This document shows, piece after piece, positions 9,926 through 18,949 of a stretch of DNA of 64,000 nt. The first letter of the stretch is position 1. Each line of letters begins with the position of its first letter. The translations under genes and the position numbers were made by a program. A model generated the notes under the pieces. It was not told the DNA's origin. It saw nothing but the letters and a program-made list of their open reading frames with translations, and searched no databases. Source of the stretch: Caldimonas brevitalea (GTDB lineage: Bacteria > Pseudomonadota > Gammaproteobacteria > Burkholderiales > Burkholderiaceae_C); contig NZ_CP011371.1 in the NCBI RefSeq assembly GCF_001017435.1, positions 4,464,001-4,528,000 of the forward strand. The letters run 5' to 3'.

Positions 9926-11200
9926 ATGCAAGAGTCCTCCACGCTGACACTGGCCTTTGCCGCCGCCATGCTGGCGTCGCTGGCCGTCAAGTTCTGGCTG
10001 GCGAGCCGCCAGATCCGTCATGTCGCACGGCACCGCGACGAGGTGCCCGCGGCGTTTCGCGACACCGTCACGCTGCACGCGCACCAGCGCGCCGCCGACT
10101 ACACCATCGTCAAGACGCGTTTCGGCCTGCTGACGACCGCCTTCTCGAGCGCCGTGCTGCTCGCCTGGACGTTGCTCGGCGGGCTCGACACCCTCAATGT
10201 CGCGGTGCGCGACGCCGTGCTGCCCGCCTGGGGGCCGCTGGCGTATCAACTGGCCCTGCTGGCCGCCTTCACGCTGGTGTCCAGCGCGCTGGAACTGCCC
10301 TTCGAAGTGTGGAGCACCTTCCGGATCGAGCAGCGCTTCGGTTTCAACCGCATGACCTGGAAGCTGTTCGTCGCCGATCTGCTCAAGGGCGCCGCGGTCG
10401 GCACCGTGCTCGGCCTGCCGCTGGCGGCGCTGATCCTGTGGCTGATGGGGGCCGCCGGCGGCCTGTGGTGGCTGTGGGCCTGGGGCGTGTGGGTCGGCTT
10501 CAACCTGCTGATGCTGGTGATCTTCCCGACCGTCATCGCACCGCTGTTCAACAAGTTCCAGCCGCTCGACAACGACAGCCTGCGCCAGCGCGTCGAAGCC
10601 TTGATGGCGCGCTGCGGCTTCGCGGCCAAGGGTTTGTTCGTGATGGACGGCTCGCGCCGGTCCGCGCATGCCAATGCGTATTTCACCGGTTTCGGCGCCG
10701 CCAAGCGGGTGGTTTTCTTCGACACCCTGCTCAACAAGCTGTCGCCCGAGGAGGTGGAAGCGGTGCTGGCGCACGAGCTGGGCCATTTCAAGCACCGCCA
10801 CATCGTGAAGCGCATGGTGGCGATCTTCGGCGTCAGCCTGGCCGGCTTCGCGCTGCTCGGCTGGCTGTCGAACCAGACCTGGTTCTACACGGGGCTCGGG
10901 GTCGAGCCCAACCTGGCCGCGCCCAACGACGCCGTGGCGCTGCTGCTGTTCCTGCTCGCCGGCCCGGCCTTCATGTTTTTCGTCTCGCCCTGGATGGCGA
11001 GCGTCTCGCGCCGGCACGAGTTCGAGGCCGACGCGTATGCCTGCGCACAGGCCAGCGGTCGCGACCTGGCCGGTGCACTGCTCAAACTCTACGAAGACAA
11101 TGCCTCGACGCTGACGCCCGACCCGGTCTACGTCCGCTTCTACTATTCGCATCCGCCGGCCTCACAACGGCTGGCGGCCATGCAACCTTCAGGCGCTTGA
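9926..11200 (+). CDS. M48 family metallopeptidase (Ste24/CAAX prenyl protease type)
   Basis: Zinc-dependent integral membrane protease of 424 residues. The zinc-binding HEXXH motif is HELGHFKHRH, with the third ligand in RRHEFEADAYA. At least six hydrophobic segments surround it, including the N-terminal AFAAAMLASLAVKFWL. In eukaryotes such enzymes process prenylated proteins; in bacteria they are thought to act in membrane protein quality control. The ATG at 9926 matches the usual start of the family, and in-frame sequence upstream to 9788 looks non-coding. It precedes phhB by four bases and is probably co-transcribed with phhB and rsgA. Confidence 0.93.
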   Translation: MQESSTLTLAFAAAMLASLAVKFWLASRQIRHVARHRDEVPAAFRDTVTLHAHQRAADYTIVKTRFGLLTTAFSSAVLLAWTLLGGLDTLNVAVRDAVLPAWGPLAYQLALLAAFTLVSSALELPFEVWSTFRIEQRFGFNRMTWKLFVADLLKGAAVGTVLGLPLAALILWLMGAAGGLWWLWAWGVWVGFNLLMLVIFPTVIAPLFNKFQPLDNDSLRQRVEALMARCGFAAKGLFVMDGSRRSAHANAYFTGFGAAKRVVFFDTLLNKLSPEEVEAVLAHELGHFKHRHIVKRMVAIFGVSLAGFALLGWLSNQTWFYTGLGVEPNLAAPNDAVALLLFLLAGPAFMFFVSPWMASVSRRHEFEADAYACAQASGRDLAGALLKLYEDNASTLTPDPVYVRFYYSHPPASQRLAAMQPSGA

Positions 11201-11204
11201 GACG

Positions 11205-11534
11205 ATGAACACCAACCCCTTGCTGCAACAGAAATGCCAGCCGCTGGAAGGCGGCAAGCCGATGCCGGCCGCCGAGATCGAGGCCCGCTTGCGGGAGGCG
11301 CCCGGGTGGGCGCTTCAGGACGGCGCGATCGAGAAGACCTACCGTTTCGAGAACTACCACCAGACCATGGCCTTCGTGAACGCACTGGCCTGGATCGCCC
11401 ACGCGGAAGACCACCATCCGGACCTGCTCGTCACCTATGGCAGCTGCCAGGTGCGCTTCAACACCCATTCGGTCGGCGGCATCTCGATCAATGACTTCAT
11501 CTGCGCGGCCAAGGCCGACGCACTGCTGGGCTGA
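11205..11534 (+). CDS. phhB: 4a-hydroxytetrahydrobiopterin dehydratase (PCD/DCoH)
   Basis: Pterin-4a-carbinolamine dehydratase of 109 residues, which regenerates dihydropterin after aromatic amino-acid hydroxylation. The signature AWIAHAEDHHPDLLVTYGSCQVRFNTHSVGG-type segment is present (active-site histidines in EDHHPD and NTHS). No phenylalanine hydroxylase gene is in the window, so the physiological partner is not visible. It sits between the M48 protease gene (4 bases) and rsgA (4 bases), suggesting one transcript. Confidence 0.9.
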   Translation: MNTNPLLQQKCQPLEGGKPMPAAEIEARLREAPGWALQDGAIEKTYRFENYHQTMAFVNALAWIAHAEDHHPDLLVTYGSCQVRFNTHSVGGISINDFICAAKADALLG

Positions 11535-11538
11535 CCCG

Positions 11539-12456
11539 TTGGGCAAGCACGCCGAGTTGGACGTCGGGTTGGTGGTGGCCGGCTATGGCCGCCACTACGT
11601 GGTCGAAACACCGGAAGGCCGGCGTTTGAACTGCCACCCGCGGGGCAAGAAGAGCGATTGTGTGGTGGGCGACCGGGTGCGCTGGCAGCCTGCCGGCTCC
11701 AACGCCGGCGGCGAGGGTGTGATCGAGAAGATCGAGCCGCGGCGCAACCTGCTGTACCGCCAGGACGAATGGCGCACCAAGTCGTTCGCGGCCAACCTCG
11801 ACCAGCTGCTCGTGCTGGTCGCGGCCGAGCCGGTGTTCAGCGAGTCGCAGCTGAGCCGCTCTTTGATCGCCGCCGAGCATGCCCGCATCCCCGCCTGCCT
11901 GGTCCTCAACAAGGTGGACCTGCCGCAGGCCGATGCCGCCCGCGCCCGCCTCGCGCCCTACCGCGCGATGGGCTACGAGATGCTCGAGCTGGCGCTCAAG
12001 GCGCGCCCGGACGAGTCACGGGAGCGGTTGAGCCCGCGCCTGGAGGGGCGCAGTACGCTGGTGCTGGGCCCGTCGGGCACCGGCAAGAGCACCTTGATCA
12101 ATCTGATGGTGCCCGAGGCGCGAGCGCAGGTCGGCGAGGTGTCGCAGGCCCTGAATTCGGGCCGTCACACCACCACGGCGACGCAGTGGTACTGGCTGGA
12201 TGCGGAGCGCACCACGGGCCTGATCGACTCGCCGGGTTTCCAGGAGTTCGGGCTGCGCCAGGTGGAGGCGGCGCAGCTGCCCGCCTACATGCCCGACCTG
12301 CGCGAATACGCGGGTCAGTGCCGCTTCTACAACTGCACCCACCTCCACGAGCCTGGCTGCGGCGTGCGGGCCGCGGTCGAGGCAGGGGCCATCAGCCCCT
12401 CGCGCTACCGCATCTACGGCGAAATCTATGCGCAGCTGACGCAGCCGGCCTATTGA
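11539..12456 (+). CDS. rsgA: Ribosome small subunit-dependent GTPase A
   Basis: Circularly permuted GTPase that checks late 30S ribosome assembly. Motifs appear in permuted order: NKVD (G4), then GPSGTGKST (G1, P-loop), then DSPGF (G3). An N-terminal OB-fold precedes them, and the C-terminal zinc motif is visible as CRFYNCTHLHEPGC. The best start is a TTG at 11539 (MGKHAELDVGLVVAGYG), four bases after the phhB stop, giving 305 residues; there is no in-frame ATG at the right place. Convergent with the CobD/CbiB-like gene. Confidence 0.94.
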   Translation: MGKHAELDVGLVVAGYGRHYVVETPEGRRLNCHPRGKKSDCVVGDRVRWQPAGSNAGGEGVIEKIEPRRNLLYRQDEWRTKSFAANLDQLLVLVAAEPVFSESQLSRSLIAAEHARIPACLVLNKVDLPQADAARARLAPYRAMGYEMLELALKARPDESRERLSPRLEGRSTLVLGPSGTGKSTLINLMVPEARAQVGEVSQALNSGRHTTTATQWYWLDAERTTGLIDSPGFQEFGLRQVEAAQLPAYMPDLREYAGQCRFYNCTHLHEPGCGVRAAVEAGAISPSRYRIYGEIYAQLTQPAY

Positions 12457-12473
12457 GGGGGGCCGGCGACGCC

Positions 12474-13463
12474 TCAACCCACTAGGTTGGCGAGCGAGAG
12501 CAGCGCCAACAACAGCATCCACAGCACGACAGAGCGCCACACCAGGCCGACGACGCTGCGCAAATGGCCGAACTCCGGCGGCATGCCGGCGGTGGAGCCT
12601 TCAGCATCGGCGGCCTCGGCCGCCGCGCCGATTTCAAACGTCTTGGAGCGGTCGGGCGTCACCGCCGGGGCGCTGCTGCCCCCCAGGCGCACACCCACCG
12701 CGCCGGCAGCGGCCGCGAGGATGATGCCGTCGTTCGCGAAGCGCCACAAACGCGCATGGCGGCGCCAGCTGTCCACCGCCTCCTCGAAGTTGCCGACCAC
12801 CGCAAAGCCGAAGGCGGTCAGCCGGGCAGGAAGGTGATCCAGGATGCCGAACAGCTGCTGCGCCAGCTCCATCAGCCTCGGATTGGTCGGCACGCCGACG
12901 GTGCGGCTCTTGTAGGCCCAGTAGCGGCTCGAGAACTCGGCCATGCGATAGAGCACCGCGCCGGCCGGCCCCAGCCCGAAGCTGGCCAGCAGCACGAACC
13001 AAAAGAACACGCCGAAGACGTGCCGGTGGGCCGCCAGCAACGAGTGTTCGATCACGTGCCGCAACAGCTCGGAACGCGGTAGCTCGCTGGCATCGAGATG
13101 CCGCCACTCCGCCAGCAGCGCGCGCGCGGCGGTCTCGTCACCACGCTCCAGTGCGTCGCGGATGTCGGTGAAATAGTGGCTGAACTGCCGGAAGCCGAGC
13201 GTCACGTAGAGCACCACCACGTTCCAGGCCAGCGCCAGCAACAGGTTGACCTCTCCGAGCCCGCGATACAGCGCCCAGGTCAGCAGCGACGGCACCAGCA
13301 CCGTGATGCACCACACCACCCAGGCGTGGACGGCCTTGCCCGCGTCGAAGTTGCGCCCTGTCCAGCGCACCCACGCCATCAGGGACTGGTGCACGAAGTT
13401 GCCTCCGCGCAGAGGTTTCAGCTGCTCGATCAGCAGCGCGAGGAGTACCGAGAAAAAACTCAT
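12474..13463 (-). CDS. CobD/CbiB family membrane protein
   Basis: Membrane protein of 329 residues related to CbiB/CobD (adenosylcobinamide-phosphate synthase). Hydrophobic segments occur at the N-terminus (SFFSVLLALLIEQL), around residues 55-95, around 165-185 and at the extreme C-terminus. No other cobalamin gene is in the window, and in Burkholderiales this stand-alone form is usually annotated only as family member, so a role in cobamide synthesis is not safe. ATG codons at 13463 and 13475 are both possible; I prefer 13463 (MSFFSVLL). The C-terminal third is Ala-rich and poorly conserved. Confidence 0.8.
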   Translation of the reverse strand: MSFFSVLLALLIEQLKPLRGGNFVHQSLMAWVRWTGRNFDAGKAVHAWVVWCITVLVPSLLTWALYRGLGEVNLLLALAWNVVVLYVTLGFRQFSHYFTDIRDALERGDETAARALLAEWRHLDASELPRSELLRHVIEHSLLAAHRHVFGVFFWFVLLASFGLGPAGAVLYRMAEFSSRYWAYKSRTVGVPTNPRLMELAQQLFGILDHLPARLTAFGFAVVGNFEEAVDSWRRHARLWRFANDGIILAAAAGAVGVRLGGSSAPAVTPDRSKTFEIGAAAEAADAEGSTAGMPPEFGHLRSVVGLVWRSVVLWMLLLALLSLANLVG

Positions 13464-13524
13464 GGCCGGCATCATAGCGGCCGGGCGCCAGGGCCTGCTG
13501 TGCCGGCGCCGCCCGCCGGCCCCG

Positions 13525-14205
13525 TCAGGCGGCCAGAAACCGGTACAGATTGCGCAGCATCGCCGCCGTCGCGCCCCAGATGAAATAGGGTTCGGCCGGT
13601 GCGGGCGTGCCGCCCTGCCACGGCATGGCGAAGAATTCGCGACGCTCGCCCTCGAACTCGAAGGCGTGCCGCTGGTGGTGCGCCGGCTTCATCAGGAAGG
13701 CGAGCGGCACTTCGAAGACGTCGGCCACTTCGTGGGGGTCGGGCCGCAGCTGGAAGCCGGGCCGCACCAGCCCCACCACTGGCGTGACCAGGAAGGCGGT
13801 CACCGTCTTGTAGATCGGCAGGTGGCCGATCACTTCGACATGGTCGGGCGGCAGGCCCACCTCTTCTTCCGCCTCACGCAGTGCCGTCGCGGCCGCGTTG
13901 GCATCGTGCGCTTCGGCTCGTCCTCCAGGAAAGCTGATCTGGCCGGCGTGGTCGCGGAGGTGGTCGGTGCGCCGCGTCAGCAGCACCGTCAGCTGATCCC
14001 GCATCACGAGCGGGATCAACACCGAAGCGTGCGCTGGCGCCCGGGTGGCCAGCGGTCGCTCGGTCTGCACCTCCGGCTCCCAATGGGGTGGCGCACGGAA
14101 GCGCTCGCGCAGCGCCTGCGGCTGCAACCGCTCGGTGGGCACCTCCGGCAGGTGGTGGTCGACACCGATGACGGGCAGTTCCTGAGGGTTGAAGATCAAG
14201 GACAT
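13525..14205 (-). CDS. Nudix hydrolase, CoA pyrophosphatase type (NudL-like)
   Basis: Nudix enzyme of 226 residues, most like the CoA/acyl-CoA pyrophosphatase subfamily. The Nudix box is readable as GGRAEAHDANAAATALREAEEEVG at about residues 97-120 (G-x5-E-x7-REUXEE-x-G pattern, key residues R-E-A-E-E-E), preceded by the LTRRTDHLRDHAGQISFPG block typical of CoA diphosphatases. The ATG at 14205 lies just downstream of the rplS terminator hairpin, so the gene follows the ribosomal operon but probably has its own transcription start or depends on read-through. Confidence 0.88.
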   Translation of the reverse strand: MSLIFNPQELPVIGVDHHLPEVPTERLQPQALRERFRAPPHWEPEVQTERPLATRAPAHASVLIPLVMRDQLTVLLTRRTDHLRDHAGQISFPGGRAEAHDANAAATALREAEEEVGLPPDHVEVIGHLPIYKTVTAFLVTPVVGLVRPGFQLRPDPHEVADVFEVPLAFLMKPAHHQRHAFEFEGERREFFAMPWQGGTPAPAEPYFIWGATAAMLRNLYRFLAA

Positions 14206-14248
14206 CGGGCGGTGGCAGACAACTGGGGCAGTGTGCAGCGAGCGGCAA

Positions 14249-14285
14249 AGAAAAAAGCCGCCTGGCGTGATGCGGCAGGCGGCTT
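14249..14285 (-). terminator. Intrinsic terminator of the rpsP-rimM-trmD-rplS operon
   Basis: On the minus strand a perfect 10-bp stem AAGCCGCCTG/CAGGCGGCTT (14276-14285 with 14255-14264) encloses an 11-base loop and is followed by a run of six T (14251-14256), then CTTTG. It starts about 26 bases after the rplS stop codon. This is a textbook Rho-independent terminator. Confidence 0.9.
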
Positions 14286-14311
14286 CGGCTGGATCGCGGC
14301 AGCGCCGCCGA

Positions 14312-14665
14312 TCAGGACAGCTTTTCCTTGATACGCGCCGACTTGCCGCTGCGCTGACGCAGGTAGTACAGCTTGGCGCGGCGCACGTCGCCACGGCGCT
14401 TCACTTCGATCGACGCGATCAGCGGGCTGTAGAGCTGGAAGGTCCGCTCGACGCCTTCGCCGCTCGACACTTTGCGGACGATGAAGCTGGAGTTCAAGCC
14501 GCGGTTGCGCTTGGCGATCACGACACCTTCGTAGGCCTGCACGCGCTTGCGGGTGCCTTCGACGACGTTGACGTTGACGATCACGGTGTCGCCGGGCGCG
14601 AACGCCGGCACGGTCTTGTTCAGTCGAGCAATCTCTTCTTGCTCGAGTTGGGCGATCAAATCCAT
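14312..14665 (-). CDS. rplS: 50S ribosomal protein L19
   Basis: Ribosomal protein L19, 117 residues, located at the 30S-50S interface. The N-terminus [15 protein letters not shown] and the conserved core [20 protein letters not shown] and [17 protein letters not shown] are present, as is the basic C-terminus [15 protein letters not shown]. The ATG at 14665 has a CCAGGAGAACCC ribosome site. It is the last gene of the rpsP-rimM-trmD-rplS operon and is followed by an intrinsic terminator; 197 bases separate it from trmD. Confidence 0.98.
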   Translation of the reverse strand: MDLIAQLEQEEIARLNKTVPAFAPGDTVIVNVNVVEGTRKRVQAYEGVVIAKRNRGLNSSFIVRKVSSGEGVERTFQLYSPLIASIEVKRRGDVRRAKLYYLRQRSGKSARIKEKLS

Positions 14666-14862
14666 GGGTTCTCCTGGTGATCGTGCCGGCGGCCCTGAAA
14701 TTGGCACGCGGCCCACTCAGGGTGGGTGCGTGTCGCAGCAGGTTTCTGACGCCTTCAAACGCCGCCCGAAAGCGCCGCGCATGGGTGAGCAAAAGCCTGT
14801 TGCGCCCAGGCCGTCATGGCTGACGACCTGGTATCCCCGGCAGAGGATCGAAAAGCCGATGA

Positions 14863-15627
14863 TTATAGCCCAAACGCGGCGAGGTAGCGCTCGTCCGCCT
14901 GCGTCAGCTCGCCCCGTGCGCGCGCCTGGGCGATCAGCTCGGGCCGCCGCTCTGCCGTCAGGCGCAAGGACTGCTCGCGGCGCCAGCGCGCAATCGCGGC
15001 GTGGTGCCCCGACAGCAGCACCGGCGGCACCGGCACCGCGCCGTCCTCGGCCGCCAGCACCTCGGGCCGGCTGTAGTGCGGGCAGTCGAGCAGGCCGGCG
15101 CTGAAGCTGTCCTGCTGGTGCGACTGCGCGTCGTTCAGCACCCCTGGCTGCAAGCGGGCAACACCGTCGAGCACCGCCAGGGCCGGCAGTTCGCCGCCCG
15201 ACAGCACGAAGTCGCCGAGGCTGAGCTCGAGGTCGACGTGGCGGTCAACGAAGCGCTGGTCGACACCTTCGTAGCGGCCGCACACGAATATCGCCCCGGG
15301 CCCCTGCGCCCACTCGCGCAGCAACGGCTGGTCGATACGACGTCCGGTGGGCGTGAACAAGATCACGGGGGCTACCGGCGCCTCGGCGGCGCGACGCGCC
15401 TCGACGGCCGCGGCCAACGCCCGCTCCAGCGGCTCGACCAGCATCACCATGCCGGGGCCACCGCCGTAGGGGCGGTCGTCGACACGACGGTAGTTGTCTT
15501 CGGCGTAGTCGCGCAGCTGCCAGAAGTGAACGTCCACTTGCCCGCTCTCATAGGCGCGGCGGGTCACGCCTTGCGTCAGAAAGGGCTGGAACAGTTCGGG
15601 GAACAGCGTCAGGACGTCGAAACGCAT
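14863..15627 (-). CDS. trmD: tRNA (guanine(37)-N1)-methyltransferase
   Basis: SPOUT-class methyltransferase that makes m1G37 in tRNAs reading CNN codons, preventing +1 frameshifts. The 254-residue protein starts [16 protein letters not shown] and shows the knot-forming SAM site as [11 protein letters not shown] and [18 protein letters not shown]. The GTG/ATG ambiguity does not arise: the ATG at 15627 is directly downstream of rimM (15 bases). Third gene of the ribosomal operon. Confidence 0.97.
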   Translation of the reverse strand: MRFDVLTLFPELFQPFLTQGVTRRAYESGQVDVHFWQLRDYAEDNYRRVDDRPYGGGPGMVMLVEPLERALAAAVEARRAAEAPVAPVILFTPTGRRIDQPLLREWAQGPGAIFVCGRYEGVDQRFVDRHVDLELSLGDFVLSGGELPALAVLDGVARLQPGVLNDAQSHQQDSFSAGLLDCPHYSRPEVLAAEDGAVPVPPVLLSGHHAAIARWRREQSLRLTAERRPELIAQARARGELTQADERYLAAFGL

Positions 15628-15642
15628 CGACCCGTGGCGGAC

Positions 15643-16230
15643 TCAGTAGTCCAGCCCCCAATCCACGGTGATCACACGTTCGGTCTGGTCGACCTTGTCG
15701 ATGTAGGCGGCGACGAAGGGGATCAGCCGCTCCACCGGCTCGGCCTGCGTCTCGTCGAGCACCCGCAACACGGAATGGGCCCCGGTGTCGAGCAGGTCGG
15801 CGACGGCGCCGAGTCGCTCACCCTGCCGGTTGACGACGGCCAGGCCGATCAGGTCGACCCAATAGAACTCGTCGGCATCGGCGGTCGGAAAGCTGGCGCG
15901 CGAGATGAACACCGCCCAGCCCTTGAGCGACTCCGCGCCGTTGCGGTCGTCGATGTCCTGCACGGCAGCGACCACCACGTCGCCGTGGTCCTTGGCCTGC
16001 GTGATCTTCAGGAGCCGGGGCGCGCCGGTGCGCACCTTGCCCGTGCCGGGGCTCGGGCCCTCGGACGGTTTGATGAACCAGCGACGCGAGGAAAAGAGGG
16101 CCTGGGGATCGGAGGAATAAGGCTGGACCTTGAGCCAGCCCTTGATCCCCCAGGCGTCGACGATGCGCCCCACTTCGACCGCGTCTTCCGGCCACACCAC
16201 GTCGTCAGCGGACGAGGTCGGCAGGTTCAC
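15643..16230 (-). CDS. rimM: Ribosome maturation factor RimM
   Basis: 16S rRNA processing factor that binds ribosomal protein S19 and helps mature the 30S head. The 195-residue protein has the N-terminal RimM domain (VEVGRIVDAWGIKGWLKVQPYS) and the C-terminal PRC-barrel (DEFYWVDLIGLAVVNRQGERLGAV). It is slightly longer than the E. coli protein because of a charged insertion near residues 50-70 (PSEGPSPGTGKVRTG). Second gene of the operon, 34 bases after rpsP. Confidence 0.96.
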   Translation of the reverse strand: MNLPTSSADDVVWPEDAVEVGRIVDAWGIKGWLKVQPYSSDPQALFSSRRWFIKPSEGPSPGTGKVRTGAPRLLKITQAKDHGDVVVAAVQDIDDRNGAESLKGWAVFISRASFPTADADEFYWVDLIGLAVVNRQGERLGAVADLLDTGAHSVLRVLDETQAEPVERLIPFVAAYIDKVDQTERVITVDWGLDY

Positions 16231-16264
16231 GGGCGTGGAGCGTGTCGGCGAGACAATGACTGTC

Positions 16265-16519
16265 TCAGGCGGGCGTGGCGGCCTTGGCCTGCTTGATCAG
16301 GCGGGCCACGGTCGGCGACACCTGAGCGCCGTTGCTGACCCAGTGGTCAACGCGGTCGTGCGCGACGCGCAGCGACTCGGCAGCGCCCGAGGCCACCGGG
16401 TTGTAGAAGCCGACGCGCTCCAGGAAGCGGCCGTCGCGGCGGTTGCGCGAATCGGTGGCGATGATGTTGTAGAAGGGGCGCTTCTTGGAGCCGCCGCGTG
16501 CGAGTCGAATCACGACCAT
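16265..16519 (-). CDS. rpsP: 30S ribosomal protein S16
   Basis: Ribosomal protein S16, 84 residues, starting [19 protein letters not shown], the universal N-terminal signature. The C-terminus is the Ala-rich KQAKAATPA. The ATG at 16519 is preceded by AAAGGAAACATC. An in-frame ATG at 16564 is rejected because it would add residues before the invariant MVVIRLAR start. First gene of the operon; a strong extended -10 promoter lies about 120 bases upstream. Confidence 0.98.
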   Translation of the reverse strand: MVVIRLARGGSKKRPFYNIIATDSRNRRDGRFLERVGFYNPVASGAAESLRVAHDRVDHWVSNGAQVSPTVARLIKQAKAATPA

Positions 16520-16640
16520 GATGTTTCCTTTGAATCTCTTGTTGTCCGCCGCACCAGGAGACACTCAGGCGCAAAGCATCCGGGGGTCGACGCCGTAGAT
16601 ACGTGCCAGCCACCCGGCCAGCCGACGTCGAGAACCCGAA

Positions 16641-16649
16641 AGTATAGCA
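16641..16649 (-). promoter_or_regulatory. Extended -10 promoter of the rpsP operon
   Basis: The minus strand reads TGCTATACT (16649 down to 16641), a TGn-extended -10 with hexamer TATACT. No good -35 lies at 16-18 bases, as expected for an extended -10 promoter. The same nine bases occur in front of rpsT in this window. The predicted leader before rpsP is about 115 bases, long enough to hold a regulatory structure, but I see no specific one. Confidence 0.6.
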
Positions 16650-16738
16650 ATATGAGACTTGCGTGGCGAGGCAACCGGTCACGCCCTGCGTCGCATGGCA
16701 GCGCCGTTACCCGGCCGCGCCGTTACAGTACCGCTGCG

Positions 16739-17194
16739 ATGAAACCTCCCTCCCCCGGCTACAAATCCAAGACCCTCGCCACCTGGACTGCACTGATCGG
16801 CGGCAGCCTCGGCCTGCATCGTTTCTATCTGCACGGCTTCGGGGACCTGCTCGGCTGGCTGCACCCGTGGCCCACGCTGATCGGGCTGTACGGCGTGCAG
16901 CGCATGCGCGAGCTGGGGCAGGACGACCAGCTGAGCTGGCTGCTGATTCCCGTGCTGGGGCTGATGCTGTCGATGACGATGCTGCGCGCCATCCTCTACG
17001 GACTGATGCCCGACGAACGCTGGAACGCCCACTACAACCCGGACGGTCCGGCCCACCAGACGGGCTGGGGCGCCGTGCTCGGCGTCGTCGTCGGCCTGAT
17101 GCTCGGCGCCGGCATCCTGATGGCGACGATCGCCTTCGGGATGCAGCACTTTTTCGAATTGCAGATCGAGGCGGCGCGGCAGATCAGCCAATAG
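16739..17194 (+). CDS. TM2 domain-containing membrane protein
   Basis: Membrane protein of 151 residues. The TM2 motif is visible near the N-terminus as IGGSLGLHRFYLHGFGDLLGWL, with the HRFYLG-like core. Two further hydrophobic segments lie at WLLIPVLGLMLSMTMLRAIL and AVLGVVVGLMLGAGILMATIAFG. TM2 proteins are widespread but their bacterial function is not established. The ATG at 16739 is preferred because the in-frame sequence before it overlaps the rpsP operon on the other strand. Convergent with the phosphate transporter gene. Confidence 0.85.
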   Translation: MKPPSPGYKSKTLATWTALIGGSLGLHRFYLHGFGDLLGWLHPWPTLIGLYGVQRMRELGQDDQLSWLLIPVLGLMLSMTMLRAILYGLMPDERWNAHYNPDGPAHQTGWGAVLGVVVGLMLGAGILMATIAFGMQHFFELQIEAARQISQ

Positions 17195-17212
17195 CGCGGC
17201 GACGCGCTGCGG

Positions 17213-18223
17213 TCACAGCAGCTGGCGCCCGAGCCAATAGGACACCGCGGCCACGAAGGCGGATGCCGGGATCGTGAACACCCAGGCCCAGACGATATTG
17301 CCCGCCACGCCCCAGCGCACCGCCGACGCCCGCTGCGTCGACCCGACGCCGACGATGGCACCGGTGATGGTGTGCGTGGTCGAGACCGGAATGCCCAGCG
17401 CCGTGGCCAGGAACAAGGTAATCGCACCCCCCGTTTCGGCGCAGAAGCCGCCCACCGGCTTGAGCTTGGTGATGCGCTGACCCATGGTCTTGACGATGCG
17501 CCAGCCGCCGAACATCGTGCCCAGCGCAATCGCCGCATAACAGGCCCAGATGGTCCAGCTCGGCGGTTGCGCGTCACCCGCCGCGGCATACCCGGAGGCG
17601 ATCAGCAGCATCCAGATGATGCCGATCGTCTTTTGTGCGTCGTTGCCGCCGTGCCCCAGCGAATAGAGCCCGGCCGACACCAGTTGCAGCCGGCGGAACC
17701 AGTTGTCGACCCGCAGCGGCGAGGTGCGGCGACACAGCCAGGCCACGATCACCATCAGCATCGAGCCGAGCAGAAAGCCCAGCAAGGGCGACACGAAGAT
17801 GAAGGCCAGCGTCTTGGCGATGCCGGCGGCGACCAGGGCACTCGCGCCGGCCTTGGCCATCGTCGCGCCGACGATGCCGCCGATCAGCGCATGCGACGAA
17901 CTCGACGGGATGCCGTAATACCAGGTGATCAGATTCCAAGTGATGGCGCCGATCAGCGCGCCGAACACGACGTAGTGGTCGACCACGCCGGGCACCACGA
18001 TGCCCTTGCCGATGGTCTTCGCGACGCTCAGGTGGAACACCGCGATCGCGACGAAATTGAAAGCCGCCGCGAACACCACCGCATGCTGGGGTTTCAGCAC
18101 GCCGGTGGACACCACGGTGGCGATGGAGTTGGCGGCGTCGTGGAAGCCGTTCATGAAGTCGAACGCAATTGCCAACAACACGAGCAGAACCACCACCCAA
18201 AAACCGACCTGTACCGCTTCCAT
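17213..18223 (-). CDS. pit: Inorganic phosphate transporter, PiT family
   Basis: Low-affinity, proton- or cation-coupled phosphate (metal-phosphate) transporter in the inner membrane, 336 residues with about ten hydrophobic segments. The two PiT signature repeats are seen as MNGFHDAANSIATVVSTG near the N-terminus and LGHGGNDAQKTIGIIWML in the second half, with STTHTITGAIVGVG near the C-terminus. It lies 28 bases downstream of a DUF47 (PhoU-like) gene on the same strand, the usual PitA accessory pairing. Confidence 0.94.
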   Translation of the reverse strand: MEAVQVGFWVVVLLVLLAIAFDFMNGFHDAANSIATVVSTGVLKPQHAVVFAAAFNFVAIAVFHLSVAKTIGKGIVVPGVVDHYVVFGALIGAITWNLITWYYGIPSSSSHALIGGIVGATMAKAGASALVAAGIAKTLAFIFVSPLLGFLLGSMLMVIVAWLCRRTSPLRVDNWFRRLQLVSAGLYSLGHGGNDAQKTIGIIWMLLIASGYAAAGDAQPPSWTIWACYAAIALGTMFGGWRIVKTMGQRITKLKPVGGFCAETGGAITLFLATALGIPVSTTHTITGAIVGVGSTQRASAVRWGVAGNIVWAWVFTIPASAFVAAVSYWLGRQLL

Positions 18224-18251
18224 GCGTTGAGTCTCCGGAACAGCGCGCGGC

Positions 18252-18899
18252 TCAGGAATTCTCGAGGACGATGCCCTCGATCAGGTTGGCAACGTCTTCG
18301 CACCGATCCGAGATCGACTCGAGTTGCTCGTAGATGGCCTTCAGCTTGATCAGCTCGCGCACGTCCTCCTGCTCGCGAAACAGCTTGGACATCGCAGCGC
18401 GCATCACGCGGTCTGCGTCGGACTCGAGCTGGTCGATCTCCTCGCAGGTCTTGATCGCCGCCTCCGCCGCGTCGTGCTTGCTGAGCTGGTTCAACAGCGA
18501 CACCGCATGCACCACCCGTTCGCAACACTTCACGCTCAGATGCGTCAGCCGCACGACCTCCGGTGTCATCGCCTGCACGTCGTAGAGCGACATGGTTTCG
18601 CTCGAGTCCTGCAGCAGATCGAGGATGTCGTCCATCGCGTTGATCAGCGAGTGGATCTGCTCGCGGTCGATCGGCGTGATGAAGGTCTTGTGCAGCAAGC
18701 GGTTGACCTCGGCGGTCACCTTGTCGGCCTGCCGCTCGGCATGGATCACGGCCGACGCATGGCGCTCACGCTCCTCGATGTCGGCATAGTTCTCGACCAT
18801 CGCCGTGAAGGCGCGCGCCCCTTCGACGATCCTCGCGCCGTGTTCGTTGAAGAGTTCGAAGAAGTTGCCCTCCCGGGGCAGGAGCTTGCGGAAGATCAT
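18252..18899 (-). CDS. DUF47 family protein, PiT accessory (PhoU-like)
   Basis: Helical, PhoU-like cytoplasmic protein of 215 residues in the DUF47 family, which is almost always encoded next to PiT transporters and is thought to tune them. The N-terminus MIFRKLLPREGNFFELFNEHG and the motifs HAERQADKVTAEVNRLLHKTFITPIDREQ (metal-contacting E/H/D residues) and DDILDLLQDSSETM are typical. The ATG at 18899 gives the standard N-terminus; an in-frame ATG at 18956 adds an atypical Cys-rich stretch and is rejected. Probably one operon with pit. Confidence 0.92.
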   Translation of the reverse strand: MIFRKLLPREGNFFELFNEHGARIVEGARAFTAMVENYADIEERERHASAVIHAERQADKVTAEVNRLLHKTFITPIDREQIHSLINAMDDILDLLQDSSETMSLYDVQAMTPEVVRLTHLSVKCCERVVHAVSLLNQLSKHDAAEAAIKTCEEIDQLESDADRVMRAAMSKLFREQEDVRELIKLKAIYEQLESISDRCEDVANLIEGIVLENS

Positions 18900-18949
18900 G
18901 GGAAAGACCTCGGTCGCCGCTGGCACGCCGTCAAAGCAGGCACAGCGGC

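Noticed and set aside
12474..13463. Cobalamin biosynthesis function for the CobD/CbiB-like gene
   Set aside because: No other cobalamin genes nearby and the family form in this order of bacteria is of uncertain role; kept as family member only.
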